A stretch of DNA of 64,000 nucleotides from Pseudomonadota bacterium (GCA_023426545.1 JAFAAN010000139.1:1-64000); one strand, 5' to 3'; positions 1 through 12,439 are shown, numbered from the stretch's first letter. Numbers and translations are program-made. The notes: a model not told the origin generated them from the letters alone.

Positions 1-3000
1 GCCAACCCAGGCGCTCCCTCGGGTAGCCCGGGTCCACCGGCACGTACGCGGCCCCCGCCTTCAACACGCCCAGCAGCGCCACCACCAGCTCCACCGAGCG
101 CTCCAGGCACACCCCCACCAGCGACTCCGGCCCCACACCCAGCTTCCTCAGGTGGTGTGCCAACTGGTTGGCTCGCGCCTCCAGCTCCGCATACGTCACC
201 CGCTGCGACTCGTACGTCACCGCCACCGCGTCCGGCGTCCGTGCCGCCTGCGCCTCCACCAGCCCGTGCACCGTCGTCTCCGGTGCGTACACCACCTCCG
301 TCCCCTGGAAGCCCTTCAGCACCTGCTCCCGCTCGGCAGACGTGAGCAGCGCCAACGTGGACAGCCGTGCGTCCGGCGTCTCCACCATGCCGCGAATCAC
401 GAGCTCCAGATGCTCCAGGACGCGGTCCGCCGTGGCCGCGTCGAAGAGGTCCGCGGAGTACTTGCAGCCGATCAACAGACCCTCAGGGCGGTGGGTCGCC
501 TCGAAGGTCATGTCGAGCTCGGCCGTGTGGTTGTCCACCAGCGACATGTCGAGCGTCAGCGCGCCGCGGACGGACAGCGCGCGAGGCAGCTCGTAGTCAT
601 CGAGGATGAACCCCACGTTGTAGATCTCGCGGCGCGCCGAGCCGGGCTGCTGCACGGCCGCGAGGATCTGCTCGAACGGCACGTAGCCGTGTGCGAGCGC
701 CCCCAGCATGCGCGCCTTCACCTCCGCGAGCATGTCCGTCGCGGTCGCGGCTTCAGGCAGGCACACGCGCAGCGGGATGAAGTTGGTGCAGTCGCCCATC
801 ACCTCCCGCGTGCCCTTGGCGTCGCGGCCCGAGATGACGGTGCCCACGATGAAGTCGGATTGGCCGCTCCAGCGGTGCAGCACCGTGGCCAGCGCGGACA
901 TCACGCTCATGAAGGGCGTGGCGCCCTGACGCCGCGCCAGGGCATGCAGCCGCGCCATCAACGCGGCGGGAAGCAGCCGCAAGCGGCGCGCGCCATGGAC
1001 CGACAGCCGATGGGGCCGAGGTCTGTCGGTGGGCAGGGCCAACAACTGGGGCGCCCCGGCCAGCGCGTCACGCCACCACGCCAGCTCCGAGGAGAGGGCC
1101 TGGGGCGTGAAGTGGGCGCGCTGCCAGACCGCGAAGTCTCCATACTGGAACTCCGGCGGGGGCAACGGCGATGGCCGGCCCTCCACGAAGGCGCCGTAGA
1201 GCGCCGCCAGCTCACGCACGAACAAGGCGACGGACGTGCCGTCCACCACCAGGTGGTGCAGGACGGTCAGCAGGACATGGTCCTCCGGCCCGAACCGCAG
1301 CAGGGAGCACCGCACCAGGGGACCGGCCTCCAGGTCCATGGGGTGCCGCGCATCGAGCACCGCCTGGGCCTCCAGCGTGGCCTGCCGCGCCTCCCCCGTG
1401 ACACCGGTGAAGTCCAGGCACGCCAGCGCGATGGGCTCCGGGGCATGCACCCGTTGCAGCAGCTCGCCATCCCGTGACGTGAACGAGGTGCGCAGGGCCT
1501 CGTGCCGGCGCAGCACCTCGGACAGCGCCCGCTCCAGGACGGCCACGTCGAGCGCGCCACGCAGCGTCAGCGCCACGGGCAGCTGGTTCGACGTCCACGA
1601 CGCGTCGAGCTGGAGGAGGTACCACAACCGCTGCTGGGTGAAGGAGGCAGGCGTCAGCTCCGCCCCGGCAGGCCGCGCTTGAAGCGGCGGGAGACGGTGT
1701 CCCGTCCCCTGGGCGGACACCGTCTCCGCGAGTGTCCGGAGGCTCAGGTCCTGGAGCAGCGCGGCGACGGAGACGCGCACGCCCAGGCGCTTCTCCACGC
1801 GGCCCTGGAGGTCGGCGGCCCCCAGCGAGTCCAGGCCCAGCAAGGTGAGCGGCGTGCCAGCATCCTCGCCGACGGCCTCGCTCCCCAGCACCGCCACCAG
1901 CTCCTCGCGCAGGGCCGCTTCGAGCGCCTCCTGGGACTGCGCGGGCTGGATGGCTGGAGCCGGCGAGGCCGAGGGCAGGGGAGGGGGACCGGAGACGACG
2001 CCCGTTCCATTGCGCCACAGGACGGGAAGCCCGCCGGCCAGCAGGGCCGCGCGGCAGGCGAAGCGCTGAATCTTCCCGCTCGACGTCTTCATCACCGAGC
2101 CGGGTGGCAGCAGCGCCAGCGTGTGCGGCTGGACCTGGAGCTCCGCGACAATCGCCTGCCGCAGCGTGTCCGCCACCGTGCCCAGCGCGCCCGAGTCCGA
2201 GCCGTCAGCCAGCTCCCGCGACACCTCCACGACCACCGCGAGCGCTTCACCGTCCGGTGTCTCGATGGCGAACGCGGCGACGCAGCCGGGGCGCACCTTG
2301 CGGTGGGCCCGCTCCACGACCTGCTCCACGTCCTGCGGGTACAGGTTCCGGCCGCGCAGGATGATGAGGTCCTTGCGCCGGCCGGTGACGATGAGCTGTC
2401 CGTCCTCCAGCAGCAGGCCCAGGTCGCCCGTGCGCAGGTACTTCGGCCCGTCCTCCGCGCCCACGGGGACGGCACGGAAGATGTCCTCGCTGTCCTCGGG
2501 CTTGCGCCAGTAGCCCTGCGCGACGCTTCCGCCGGAGACCCAGACCTCGCCCACCTGTCCCGCGGCGCGCGGCACGCGCGTCTCCGGGTCGACGATGAGC
2601 AGGCGCTGCTCGGCCAGCGTGGTGCCGCAGCCGATATGGGGGCGTGAGCCCTCCGCCCCGGCTTCCGCCTGAACCGCCTGTCCCCGGCCCAGCGCGGCGT
2701 CATCGAGGACGTGGACACGGGGCACGCGCCCCTTCTGCTCACCCGTGACGATGAGCGTGCCCTCGGCCAGGCCATAACAGGGGTAGAAGGCCTCGCGCCG
2801 GAAACCGCAGGGCGCGAACACCTCCGCGAAGCGGTCCAGCGTGCTGGCGCGAATGGGCTCGGCCCCGCTGAACGCCACTTCCCAAGTGCGCAGGTCGAGC
2901 GTCTGGACGTCCTCGGCCGTGGCCCGCCGCGCGCACAGCTCGAAGGCGAAGTTGGGCCCGCCGCTGATGGTGCCGCCGTACTGGGACACCGCCTCCAGCC

Positions 3001-3751
3001 AGCGCATGGGCCGCTGAAGGAAGGACATGGGGGACATGAGTGTCACCGGGTAGCCCGCGAACAGCGGCTGGAGGATGCCGCCGATGAGCCCCATGTCGTG
3101 ATACGGCGGCAGCCAGATGATGGCCGAGCTCTGCGTGCTCGTCTGGAAGGCGCCGGAGATCAGCCCCAGGTTGTGGAGGAGGTTCGCATGGCTGAGCATC
3201 ACTCCCTTGGGCGTGCCCGTGGAGCCGGAGGTGTACTGGAGGAACGCCAGCGAGTCCGGGCCGACCTGCGGCTCGCGCCATGACGACGCGCCGTCCAGGG
3301 GCAGGTCGTCCGTGGCCAGCCATTTCAGGGCCCGGAAATCGGGCGCCTGCTCGAAGACGAAGTCCGCGAGTGAGAGGACGCCCTCGGTGGTGAGCACCAC
3401 CGTCGCCTCGGCGTCCTGGATGATGGCGCGCAGGCGGGGCAGGGTGCGCTCCAGCCGCGCCGGGTCTGGCGGATACGCGGGCACCGCCACCGCGCCCGCA
3501 TAGAGGCAGCCGAAGAAGCCCGCGACGTAATCCAGCCCCGGCGGGTACAGCAGCAGCACGCGCTGTCCCCGGGCACCGTGCGCTTGCAGCAGGGCGCCGA
3601 TGCACGCCGCGCGAGTATGCAACTCGCTCGCGCTCAGCGCGCCTTCGTCACCTTCTGCATCTCCGAGGAAGACGTACTGTTTCCGGTGCGCCGACTCTCC
3701 AAGGGCGCGGTGGGACAGGACCTCGATGAGGGTTCGCGGAGTCTCTTGCAT
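1..3751 (-). CDS. Fatty-acyl-AMP ligase / nonribosomal peptide synthetase, 5' part (runs off the window)
   Basis: The frame is open from ATG at 3751 to the window edge (1250 codons, no stop), so the 3' part is missing. Domain order: a fatty-acyl-AMP ligase (about residues 1-570) with the core motif QYTSGSTGTPKGVMLSHANL; a carrier domain with LGLDSL, whose Ser near residue 638 takes phosphopantetheine; a condensation domain (about 680-1110) with intact HHLVVDG near residue 830; and the start of an adenylation domain (from about 1150: TYAELEARANQLAHHL, then VPVDPGYPRERLGW at the edge). This is the layout of a lipo-initiated NRPS: the ligase adenylates a fatty acid and loads it on the carrier, and the C domain joins it to the first amino acid. 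Amino-acid specificity cannot be read because the A-domain pocket is outside the window. By remembered gene order it may be the counterpart of the M. xanthus myxoprincomide synthetase; that is inference. Confidence 0.93.
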   Translation of the reverse strand, partial: MQETPRTLIEVLSHRALGESAHRKQYVFLGDAEGDEGALSASELHTRAACIGALLQAHGARGQRVLLLYPPGLDYVAGFFGCLYAGAVAVPAYPPDPARLERTLPRLRAIIQDAEATVVLTTEGVLSLADFVFEQAPDFRALKWLATDDLPLDGASSWREPQVGPDSLAFLQYTSGSTGTPKGVMLSHANLLHNLGLISGAFQTSTQSSAIIWLPPYHDMGLIGGILQPLFAGYPVTLMSPMSFLQRPMRWLEAVSQYGGTISGGPNFAFELCARRATAEDVQTLDLRTWEVAFSGAEPIRASTLDRFAEVFAPCGFRREAFYPCYGLAEGTLIVTGEQKGRVPRVHVLDDAALGRGQAVQAEAGAEGSRPHIGCGTTLAEQRLLIVDPETRVPRAAGQVGEVWVSGGSVAQGYWRKPEDSEDIFRAVPVGAEDGPKYLRTGDLGLLLEDGQLIVTGRRKDLIILRGRNLYPQDVEQVVERAHRKVRPGCVAAFAIETPDGEALAVVVEVSRELADGSDSGALGTVADTLRQAIVAELQVQPHTLALLPPGSVMKTSSGKIQRFACRAALLAGGLPVLWRNGTGVVSGPPPLPSASPAPAIQPAQSQEALEAALREELVAVLGSEAVGEDAGTPLTLLGLDSLGAADLQGRVEKRLGVRVSVAALLQDLSLRTLAETVSAQGTGHRLPPLQARPAGAELTPASFTQQRLWYLLQLDASWTSNQLPVALTLRGALDVAVLERALSEVLRRHEALRTSFTSRDGELLQRVHAPEPIALACLDFTGVTGEARQATLEAQAVLDARHPMDLEAGPLVRCSLLRFGPEDHVLLTVLHHLVVDGTSVALFVRELAALYGAFVEGRPSPLPPPEFQYGDFAVWQRAHFTPQALSSELAWWRDALAGAPQLLALPTDRPRPHRLSVHGARRLRLLPAALMARLHALARRQGATPFMSVMSALATVLHRWSGQSDFIVGTVISGRDAKGTREVMGDCTNFIPLRVCLPEAATATDMLAEVKARMLGALAHGYVPFEQILAAVQQPGSARREIYNVGFILDDYELPRALSVRGALTLDMSLVDNHTAELDMTFEATHRPEGLLIGCKYSADLFDAATADRVLEHLELVIRGMVETPDARLSTLALLTSAEREQVLKGFQGTEVVYAPETTVHGLVEAQAARTPDAVAVTYESQRVTYAELEARANQLAHHLRKLGVGPESLVGVCLERSVELVVALLGVLKAGAAYVPVDPGYPRERLGW

Positions 3752-3892
3752 GGAGCGCACTCGGCTGGCCAAGGGGGAGCGAGGCGCTACTCATAGCAGG
3801 CAAAAACAGACGTATGTGTTTGACCAGGACTACCGGAAAATTACCCCAAACCCATGAAACTCAGAGTGTACCCACGATAACGGGCAGCGAAT
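3752..3892 (-). promoter_or_regulatory. AT-richer gap likely holding the NRPS promoter
   Basis: This 141-base gap separates the NRPS start from the stop of the upstream PilZ-Hsp70 gene on the same strand. It is visibly richer in A and T than its surroundings (runs such as caaaaacag and ggaaaattacc), as expected for a promoter. I could not fix a convincing -35/-10 pair, so only the region is called. Confidence 0.3.
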
Positions 3893-6214
3893 TCAGGGGC
3901 GCCCGAAGAGCCCCTTGAGCCACTCCACGAAGCCTCGCTGCTTTGGCGTCACATGGGGCGCCATGGGCAGTGCGGACGGCGAGGGGCGGGCCGCCGGCGG
4001 GACATGCCGCACGGCCCCGGCAGTCGAGGCGCCAGCGGGTGGGACATTGCTTACAGACGCCTTCATGGGGGCCGCCGGGCCGGTGGCCACCGCGCCCGCA
4101 TGCCCCGCGTCCCGGGTGGAGCCCCCTGGCGCGCTCTCCCCCTCGGCCTGGGCCAGCCGGGCCTTCACCGCCTCCGAGGTGTCGCGCGTGGAGAAGGTGC
4201 TCGTCACTTCGCGGCCCGAGGACGACTCGCGCGCGGTGACCTTCAGCAACGACTCGTTGTTGACCTCGAAGGTGACGTTCACCTGCACGGCGCCGCGCGG
4301 GAGCTTCGGCAGGCCCTCTAACTTCAACGTGCCCAGGTACTCATTGTCCGCCGCCTTGTCCGAGTCCCCCTGGAACACGGTGAGCTCCAGCTCCGTCTGC
4401 CCGTCGCGGTGCGTGGCCAGGGTGTAGCTCTTGGTGGAGGGCAACGACGTGTTGCGCTCCATCACGGCCTTGAAGCGTCCGCCGGGCAGGCCCACGCCAA
4501 TGGCCATGGGGAGCACGTCGATGAGGACCACGCCATCGAGCTGTCCCAGGCTGTGCGCCAGCAGCGCCGCGCCCAGCGCCACGGCCTCGTCCGGGTGGAC
4601 GCCCTTGCTCGGCGGCTTCCCGAAGAACTTCGTGATCTTCTCGTGCACCAGCGGGAAGCGGCTCTGGCCCCCCACGAGGATGACCTCGTCGACGTCCCGC
4701 GGCGTCAGCTTCCTCGCCGCCAGCACCTCGTCGCAGACCTGGAGGGTGCGGTCCACCAGGCCTTCCGTCAGCTCGATGAGCTTCTGCCGCGAGAGCGTGA
4801 CGTCCAGGTCACACGGCTTGTTGTCGACCATCGTGACGAACGCGACGTGCACCCGCACCTCCGAGCGCTCGGACAGCGCGCACTTGGCGCGCTCGGCCGC
4901 GTCGTTGATGCGCTGCATGGCCACCCGGTCTCCCTGGAAGGGGCGGCCCATGGCCTTCTGGAACTCGTCCAGCAGGTACGTGACGACGGCGTTGTCGAAG
5001 TCGATGCCGCCCAGGAAGGTATCGCCGCCGGTGGAGATGACCTCGTAGACGTTGTCGTTCAGCTCCAGCACCGACGCGTCGAAGGTGCCGCCCCCCAGGT
5101 CGTACACCAGCACGCGCTGGTTCAGCTGCCGCCCATAGCCGTACGCCAGCGCCGCGGCCGTGGGCTCGCTGAGGATGCGCTCGATGTACAGGCCCGCCAG
5201 CTTTCCGGCCTCGCGCACCGCCTGGCGCTGGTTGTCGTTGTAGTAGGCCGGCACGGTGACGACGGCCCGGGACACCGGCTGCCCGAACTGGTTCTGCGCC
5301 ACCTCGCGCACCTCGCGGAGGACGAGGGCGGAGATCTGCTGGAGCGTGTAGACGTGCTCCCCCAGCTTCACGCCCGCATCGCCGTTCTCACTGGCGACGA
5401 TCTCATAGTGGAACCGGTCCTTGAGCTGCTCCACCACGGGAGACGCGAAGGGACGTCCCACCAGCCGCTTGGCGCCGTACACCGTCTGGCGCGGGTTGGT
5501 GAGCATCTGCCCCTTGGCGGGGTGTCCCACCACCAGCCGTCCCCGCGTGTTGACGGCGATGATGGAGGGCACGGTGTTGTGCCCCTCGCGGCTGGGCAGC
5601 ACCCCCGGCTTGCCGTTGCGCACGTAGGCCGCGCACGAGTTCGTCGTCCCCAGGTCGATGCCGATGACGACGCCCGCGCGCCGGGGCTCCTCCGTGCCCA
5701 GGTTCAGCGCGGCGTTCGACATCATCAGCGCGGGGTCGGGCTGCGTGGAGGCCGCGGGGCTCCCAGGGGCACTCGCGGTGGCGGGCCGCGCTTCCGCCGC
5801 CGCCAGCGTGGCGGGGGCTTGAGCCGCCGTGGGTGGGACTGTGTAGTCGGGCGGCCCCACGCCGGAGGGAACCGGTGGAGCGTCCGATTGGGCGTGGGGC
5901 AGGGTGACGACCAGCGAGTCCAGGAAGCGGCGGGTCGGGGCGTCCGCGTTCAGGAAGCGCAGCCCCATGCCGAGCACGCCCTGGCCCCCCTGGCCGGTGA
6001 CGTAGTGGACGACGGCCGCCGCGTAGATGATGCGCTCCCCGCCCGCCAGCTTGAGGTCCAGCGTGACGGCCGTCCCCGGAGGCTTCACCGCGCGTGCGCG
6101 CAGGTAGATTCCCCCTCGGGTCACATTGGGGCCGTACTTCGCCAGGAACTCCTCGGGTGTCGAGAAGGGCAGCTTCACGACCAACCCGACCGCGCCCTGA
6201 TTCGAATCCGTCAA
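3893..6214 (-). CDS. PilZ-like domain fused to an Hsp70 (DnaK-type) chaperone
   Basis: A 773-residue protein. Residues about 1-110 resemble the myxobacterial PilZ-type module (VTRGGIYLRARAVKPPG, then LGMGLRFL); about 115-180 are a Pro/Ala-rich linker; a complete Hsp70 ATPase follows from about 184 (GIDLGTTNS, VYDLGGGTFDASVLEL, VGGQSRFPLV); then the beta-sandwich substrate-binding domain (LPKLPRGAVQVNVTFEVN). The C-terminal lid is short and low-complexity, ending WLKGLFGRP, with no EEVD-type tail. The PilZ part keeps an NVTRGG stretch in place of (D/N)xSxxG but I see no RxxxR motif, so c-di-GMP binding is doubtful. There is no grpE or dnaJ nearby, so this is a specialised rather than housekeeping DnaK. 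The start is TTG at 6214 with AGGA eight bases upstream. It is divergent from guaB. Confidence 0.88.
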   Translation of the reverse strand: MTDSNQGAVGLVVKLPFSTPEEFLAKYGPNVTRGGIYLRARAVKPPGTAVTLDLKLAGGERIIYAAAVVHYVTGQGGQGVLGMGLRFLNADAPTRRFLDSLVVTLPHAQSDAPPVPSGVGPPDYTVPPTAAQAPATLAAAEARPATASAPGSPAASTQPDPALMMSNAALNLGTEEPRRAGVVIGIDLGTTNSCAAYVRNGKPGVLPSREGHNTVPSIIAVNTRGRLVVGHPAKGQMLTNPRQTVYGAKRLVGRPFASPVVEQLKDRFHYEIVASENGDAGVKLGEHVYTLQQISALVLREVREVAQNQFGQPVSRAVVTVPAYYNDNQRQAVREAGKLAGLYIERILSEPTAAALAYGYGRQLNQRVLVYDLGGGTFDASVLELNDNVYEVISTGGDTFLGGIDFDNAVVTYLLDEFQKAMGRPFQGDRVAMQRINDAAERAKCALSERSEVRVHVAFVTMVDNKPCDLDVTLSRQKLIELTEGLVDRTLQVCDEVLAARKLTPRDVDEVILVGGQSRFPLVHEKITKFFGKPPSKGVHPDEAVALGAALLAHSLGQLDGVVLIDVLPMAIGVGLPGGRFKAVMERNTSLPSTKSYTLATHRDGQTELELTVFQGDSDKAADNEYLGTLKLEGLPKLPRGAVQVNVTFEVNNESLLKVTARESSSGREVTSTFSTRDTSEAVKARLAQAEGESAPGGSTRDAGHAGAVATGPAAPMKASVSNVPPAGASTAGAVRHVPPAARPSPSALPMAPHVTPKQRGFVEWLKGLFGRP

Positions 6215-6304
6215 TGCCCGGTTCCTGAGACGAGAGGGGATACTGGGTTGCGATTATCGCCCGAACTCCGAGGGAACGGGCGTCAAAAACTGCGGCCTTC
6301 CCCG

Positions 6305-6333
6305 TTGCGCCGGGGCAGCGTACCTCGTATGGA
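6305..6333 (+). promoter_or_regulatory. Candidate sigma-70-type promoter for guaB
   Basis: TTGCGC (6305-6310) and TATGGA (6328-6333) are separated by 17 bases and lie 58 bases upstream of the guaB start. The match is partial and made by eye only. Confidence 0.35.
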
Positions 6334-6390
6334 ACCGCACCCGCGGGCTGTGGTGCCCCGCGGGCATTTCAGCCCACGGGAGCGCTGCGC

Positions 6391-7848
<1,458 letters not shown>

Positions 7849-7895
7849 CCGCCTGCCGCGCCAGGGCGGGCGGGCTGCCGCCCCTCCTGGCCATG

Positions 7896-7930
7896 AAAAG
7901 GGGCCCGCGCCTTCCGGCGGGGCCCTTCGT
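7896..7930. terminator. Hairpin between convergent guaB and a lipoprotein gene
   Basis: An AAGGG(G)CCC(G)CGCC / GGCGGGGCCCTT stem with a TTCC loop and two bulged G residues lies between two convergent genes. A tracts on the left and T residues on the right suit a bidirectional terminator. Confidence 0.55.
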
Positions 7931-7959
7931 CGACTCGAACCGGAGTAGGACGACGGGGC

Positions 7960-8586
7960 CTAGCGGCCGCGCTTGCGGCCACCCGACGCGGGGGTCGCGG
8001 GCTCCTCGGCGGTCGAGGGGGCCACGCGCTTCTCCGCGGTGCCCACCCGGTTGAGCAGCATGTCCTTGTCGTCCGGCTCCAGCGTCTCGATGGCCTGACG
8101 CAGGGTGTTGAAGTCGAGCCGGGCGATGGTGACCGTGTTGCCCCCCTTGATCTCCTGCACGGTGGGCACGTCCACCAGCTCGCGCATGTAGATCTCGAAC
8201 TCCACCCGCACGTCGGCCGTCTGCTGGATGCACGAGTCCTTGGCGTTGACCAGGTGCTGCGTGCCCTCGCGGTAGCTCAGGTCCGGGTTGCGGTTCATCG
8301 CCTCCTCGAAGGTGGCGGTCCGCTTGCGGAGCGAGGAGTACAGCTCGATGTAGTCGACCAGCCGGTCCGTCTCCGGCCGGTTCACGTTGCGCGCCTTGGC
8401 GAGCGCCTCCATGGAGTCGTCACAGGTGATCTTCTCCAGCTCGGCGGCACCCGGTGTTTCCTTCACGGAGAGATTCTGGGTTTCGCGGTCCAGCCGCTCA
8501 TCCGAGGAGATCTCCTTCACACATCCAGTGGCGGACAGCAGGAGCAGGGTCGCTACAGAAGTAGGGGCGGACAGGCGGCGGAGCAT
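7960..8586 (-). CDS. Putative lipoprotein of unknown function
   Basis: About 208 residues from the ATG at 8586, which has GAGG nine bases upstream; an upstream TTG at 8601 would add five residues. The N terminus (MLRRLSAPTSVATLLLLSATGC) is a lipoprotein signal peptide with lipobox SATGC, so the mature protein starts at Cys and is probably membrane-anchored in the envelope. The remainder is polar with a Glu/Arg-rich helical stretch (YIELYSSLRKRTATFEEAMN) and a basic tail (GGRKRGR). I recognise no domain. It is convergent with guaB and divergent from guaA, so it is probably a single-gene unit. Confidence 0.8.
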   Translation of the reverse strand: MLRRLSAPTSVATLLLLSATGCVKEISSDERLDRETQNLSVKETPGAAELEKITCDDSMEALAKARNVNRPETDRLVDYIELYSSLRKRTATFEEAMNRNPDLSYREGTQHLVNAKDSCIQQTADVRVEFEIYMRELVDVPTVQEIKGGNTVTIARLDFNTLRQAIETLEPDDKDMLLNRVGTAEKRVAPSTAEEPATPASGGRKRGR

Positions 8587-8689
8587 CCAGGCCTCGAACA
8601 ATTGAAGGTACTTGGGCGTTGTATTCCGGAAGTTTGTAGCGATAAGGGCCCCCAGCCGTCAACGACGCCCCTCCTTGGAGACCCCCCAG

Positions 8690-10243
<1,554 letters not shown>

Positions 10244-10254
10244 GGCGGAAATGA

Positions 10255-10292
10255 AAAGAGGCTGCCCGGGACATACCGGGCAGCCTCTTCGT
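10255..10292 (+). terminator. Intrinsic terminator after guaA
   Basis: A perfect AGAGGCTGCCCGG / CCGGGCAGCCTCT stem with a six-base GACATA loop sits just after the guaA stop, preceded by AAAA and followed by TCGTGCTT. It also lies beyond the end of the convergent peptidase gene, so it may act in both directions. Confidence 0.75.
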
Positions 10293-10345
10293 GCTTCAGG
10301 GGCCCTGGCCAGGAACGCGCCGGGGCCCCCATCCGCGGGAGGGAA

Positions 10346-12439
10346 TCAGCCCGCCGGGTTGGCCTTCACGGCCGGGACCTTCGTGCTGCCCGGGCGGAGC
10401 TCCTCGAGCAGCCGCGTGGCGCCGTAGATCTTCGTCAGCGACTCGATGATGGCCTCGCTGTGGACGCTCACGGAGCGGTTGACGCTCTCGTCGAAGCCGT
10501 ACTCGCCGCCCAGCGACTGGATGTTGCCGTCGAACACGATGCCGACGATCTCCGCGTCCTTGTTGATGACCGGCGAGCCCGAGTTGCCACCGATGATGTC
10601 GTTGGTGGAGACGAAGTTCATGGGCGTGGTGCCGTCGAGGGCCTTCTCGTTCTTCAGCCACGACTTCGGCAGCGCGAAGGGCTCCTCGCCCGTGGCGTGC
10701 TCGAAGGTGCCCGCCATCTGGGTGATGGGCGCCACCTGCTTGCCGTTCTCCATGTAGCCCTTCACCGCGCCGTAGGACAGGCGCAGGCTGAAGGTGGCGT
10801 CCGGGTACTGGTTGGTGCCGTAGATCTCGAACTTCGCCTTGGCCACCAGCTCGCTGTTCTTGCGGATGACGGACTCGACGTTCTCCTCGTACTTCTTGCG
10901 GACGGCGCGCATGTCCGGATCCACCGCCAGGGCCATCTGGATCATCGGGTCCTTGGACGCATCGATGGCCGCCTTGCCGCCCTTGTAGAGGGCCTGGCGC
11001 GCCTTCACGTCACGCAGCTTGGTGCCCTTCACCAGCCGGGCGGCCAGCTTCTCCGGGGACTCCTTGCCCAGGACCTTCTTCACGAAGGGGTGGTCGGAGC
11101 CCAGCTCCTCGCGCATCTTGGTGAGGCCGAAGGTGAGGCGGGCAATCTCCAGCTCCGGGTAGATGGGGGCCGGGCTGAACAGCTGGGCCTCCAGGGCCGG
11201 GATGTTGGCCTGGTTGAACTCGCGCAGGCGCTGGCCGTTGTCCTTGGACAGCTCCTCCGAGCTGCGCACCAGGGTGCGCGCCATGTTGAAGAGCGTGGAG
11301 GACAGGCCGCTGCCGTTCTCCATGAACGTCAGGTCCTTGCGGATGTTGCGCAGCTGCGTCTGGGCCTTGGCGACCTCATCCCACGCCGCGCCGTACTTCT
11401 TCTGCATCTCCGGGTTGGCGGCGACCTTCTTGCGCAGCTCCTGCTCCGCGGCGACCTTCTGCGCGAAGAAGTCCTTGTCCAGCAGCGCCTCGTGGCGGCC
11501 CTTGAGGGCCTTCACCGAGTTCTCCACGCCGAACAGGAGGTTGGTGGAGATGCGGCGCTGCTCGGCGCCACGGCGGCCGAACTCGGTCAGCATGCCGCGC
11601 ATCTCGGAGAGCAACATCAGCGTCTTGGGCAGCACCACGTCGCGCTGGAACTCCAGCTCCGCGATGGTGAGGCCGCGCGAGGTGCGGCCCGGGTGGCCGG
11701 AGATGAAGGTCAGCTCGCCTTCCTTGGCGCCCTTGCTGGACCACTTGAAGAAGTTGTTCGTGGCCGCCGGCTTGCCGTCCTCGTAGACGCGGAGGAACGT
11801 CACGTCCAGGTCGTACCGGGGGAACTCGAAGTTGTCCGGGTCCCCGCCGAAGAACGCGATGCCGTGCTCGGGAGCCATCACCAGGCGGACGTCCTGGAAG
11901 CGCTTGTACTCGTAGAGGTTGTACTGGCCACCCTGGTACAGGGTGACGACGTCACAGCGCGCCTTGGCGTTGCCCGCGGAGCAGGTCTGCTCCAGCTCGG
12001 ACATCTTCGCCTTCAGCGTGTCGGCGTACTCCTTGCCCGTCAGCCCCTGCGTGGCCTTGTTCAGCGTCTCCGTGACGTCGGTGATCTTGACCAGCTGGTT
12101 GATCTCCATCGCCGGACACTTCGTCTCCTCGGCCTGCGCCTTCGCGTAGAAGCCGTTGGCGATGTAGTCCTTCTTCGCCGTGGAGAGCTGGTCGATGCAG
12201 CCGCGCGCGCAGTGGTGATTCGTCATCACCAGGCCGTTGGCCGACACGAAGCTCGCCGAGCATCCGCCCGCCAGGCGCGCGGACGACAGCCGTACGTTGT
12301 CCAGCCACTGCTGGGAGGGCTCGAAGCCGTACTTCTCCTTCACCTTCGCGGAGGGAAAGTTGTTGAAGGTCCACATGCCCTCGTCGGCCATCGCGGGAGC
12401 GGCGCCGAGGAGGGTGGCAATCACGAACAAACGCTTCAT
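10346..12439 (-). CDS. Exported S46-family dipeptidyl-peptidase
   Basis: A 697-residue protein with a signal peptide (MKRLFVIATLLGAAPAMADEG, cleavage near AMA-DE), so periplasmic or secreted. It is a chymotrypsin-fold serine exopeptidase of the DPP7/DPP11 type: the catalytic His lies in MTNHHCARGC (about residue 75) and the Ser in GGNSGSPV (about 618), and the opening GMWTFNNFPSAKVKEKYGF is the family's usual start. Eighteen residues after the catalytic Ser is Gly (VFDGN), the position occupied by Gly in broad/hydrophobic DPP7 and Arg in acid-specific DPP11, so DPP7-like preference is inferred. The ATG at 12439 has AAGGA eight bases upstream; an in-frame extension to 12616 lacks a signal sequence. 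A role in protein feeding fits a predatory bacterium. Confidence 0.93.
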   Translation of the reverse strand: MKRLFVIATLLGAAPAMADEGMWTFNNFPSAKVKEKYGFEPSQQWLDNVRLSSARLAGGCSASFVSANGLVMTNHHCARGCIDQLSTAKKDYIANGFYAKAQAEETKCPAMEINQLVKITDVTETLNKATQGLTGKEYADTLKAKMSELEQTCSAGNAKARCDVVTLYQGGQYNLYEYKRFQDVRLVMAPEHGIAFFGGDPDNFEFPRYDLDVTFLRVYEDGKPAATNNFFKWSSKGAKEGELTFISGHPGRTSRGLTIAELEFQRDVVLPKTLMLLSEMRGMLTEFGRRGAEQRRISTNLLFGVENSVKALKGRHEALLDKDFFAQKVAAEQELRKKVAANPEMQKKYGAAWDEVAKAQTQLRNIRKDLTFMENGSGLSSTLFNMARTLVRSSEELSKDNGQRLREFNQANIPALEAQLFSPAPIYPELEIARLTFGLTKMREELGSDHPFVKKVLGKESPEKLAARLVKGTKLRDVKARQALYKGGKAAIDASKDPMIQMALAVDPDMRAVRKKYEENVESVIRKNSELVAKAKFEIYGTNQYPDATFSLRLSYGAVKGYMENGKQVAPITQMAGTFEHATGEEPFALPKSWLKNEKALDGTTPMNFVSTNDIIGGNSGSPVINKDAEIVGIVFDGNIQSLGGEYGFDESVNRSVSVHSEAIIESLTKIYGATRLLEELRPGSTKVPAVKANPAG

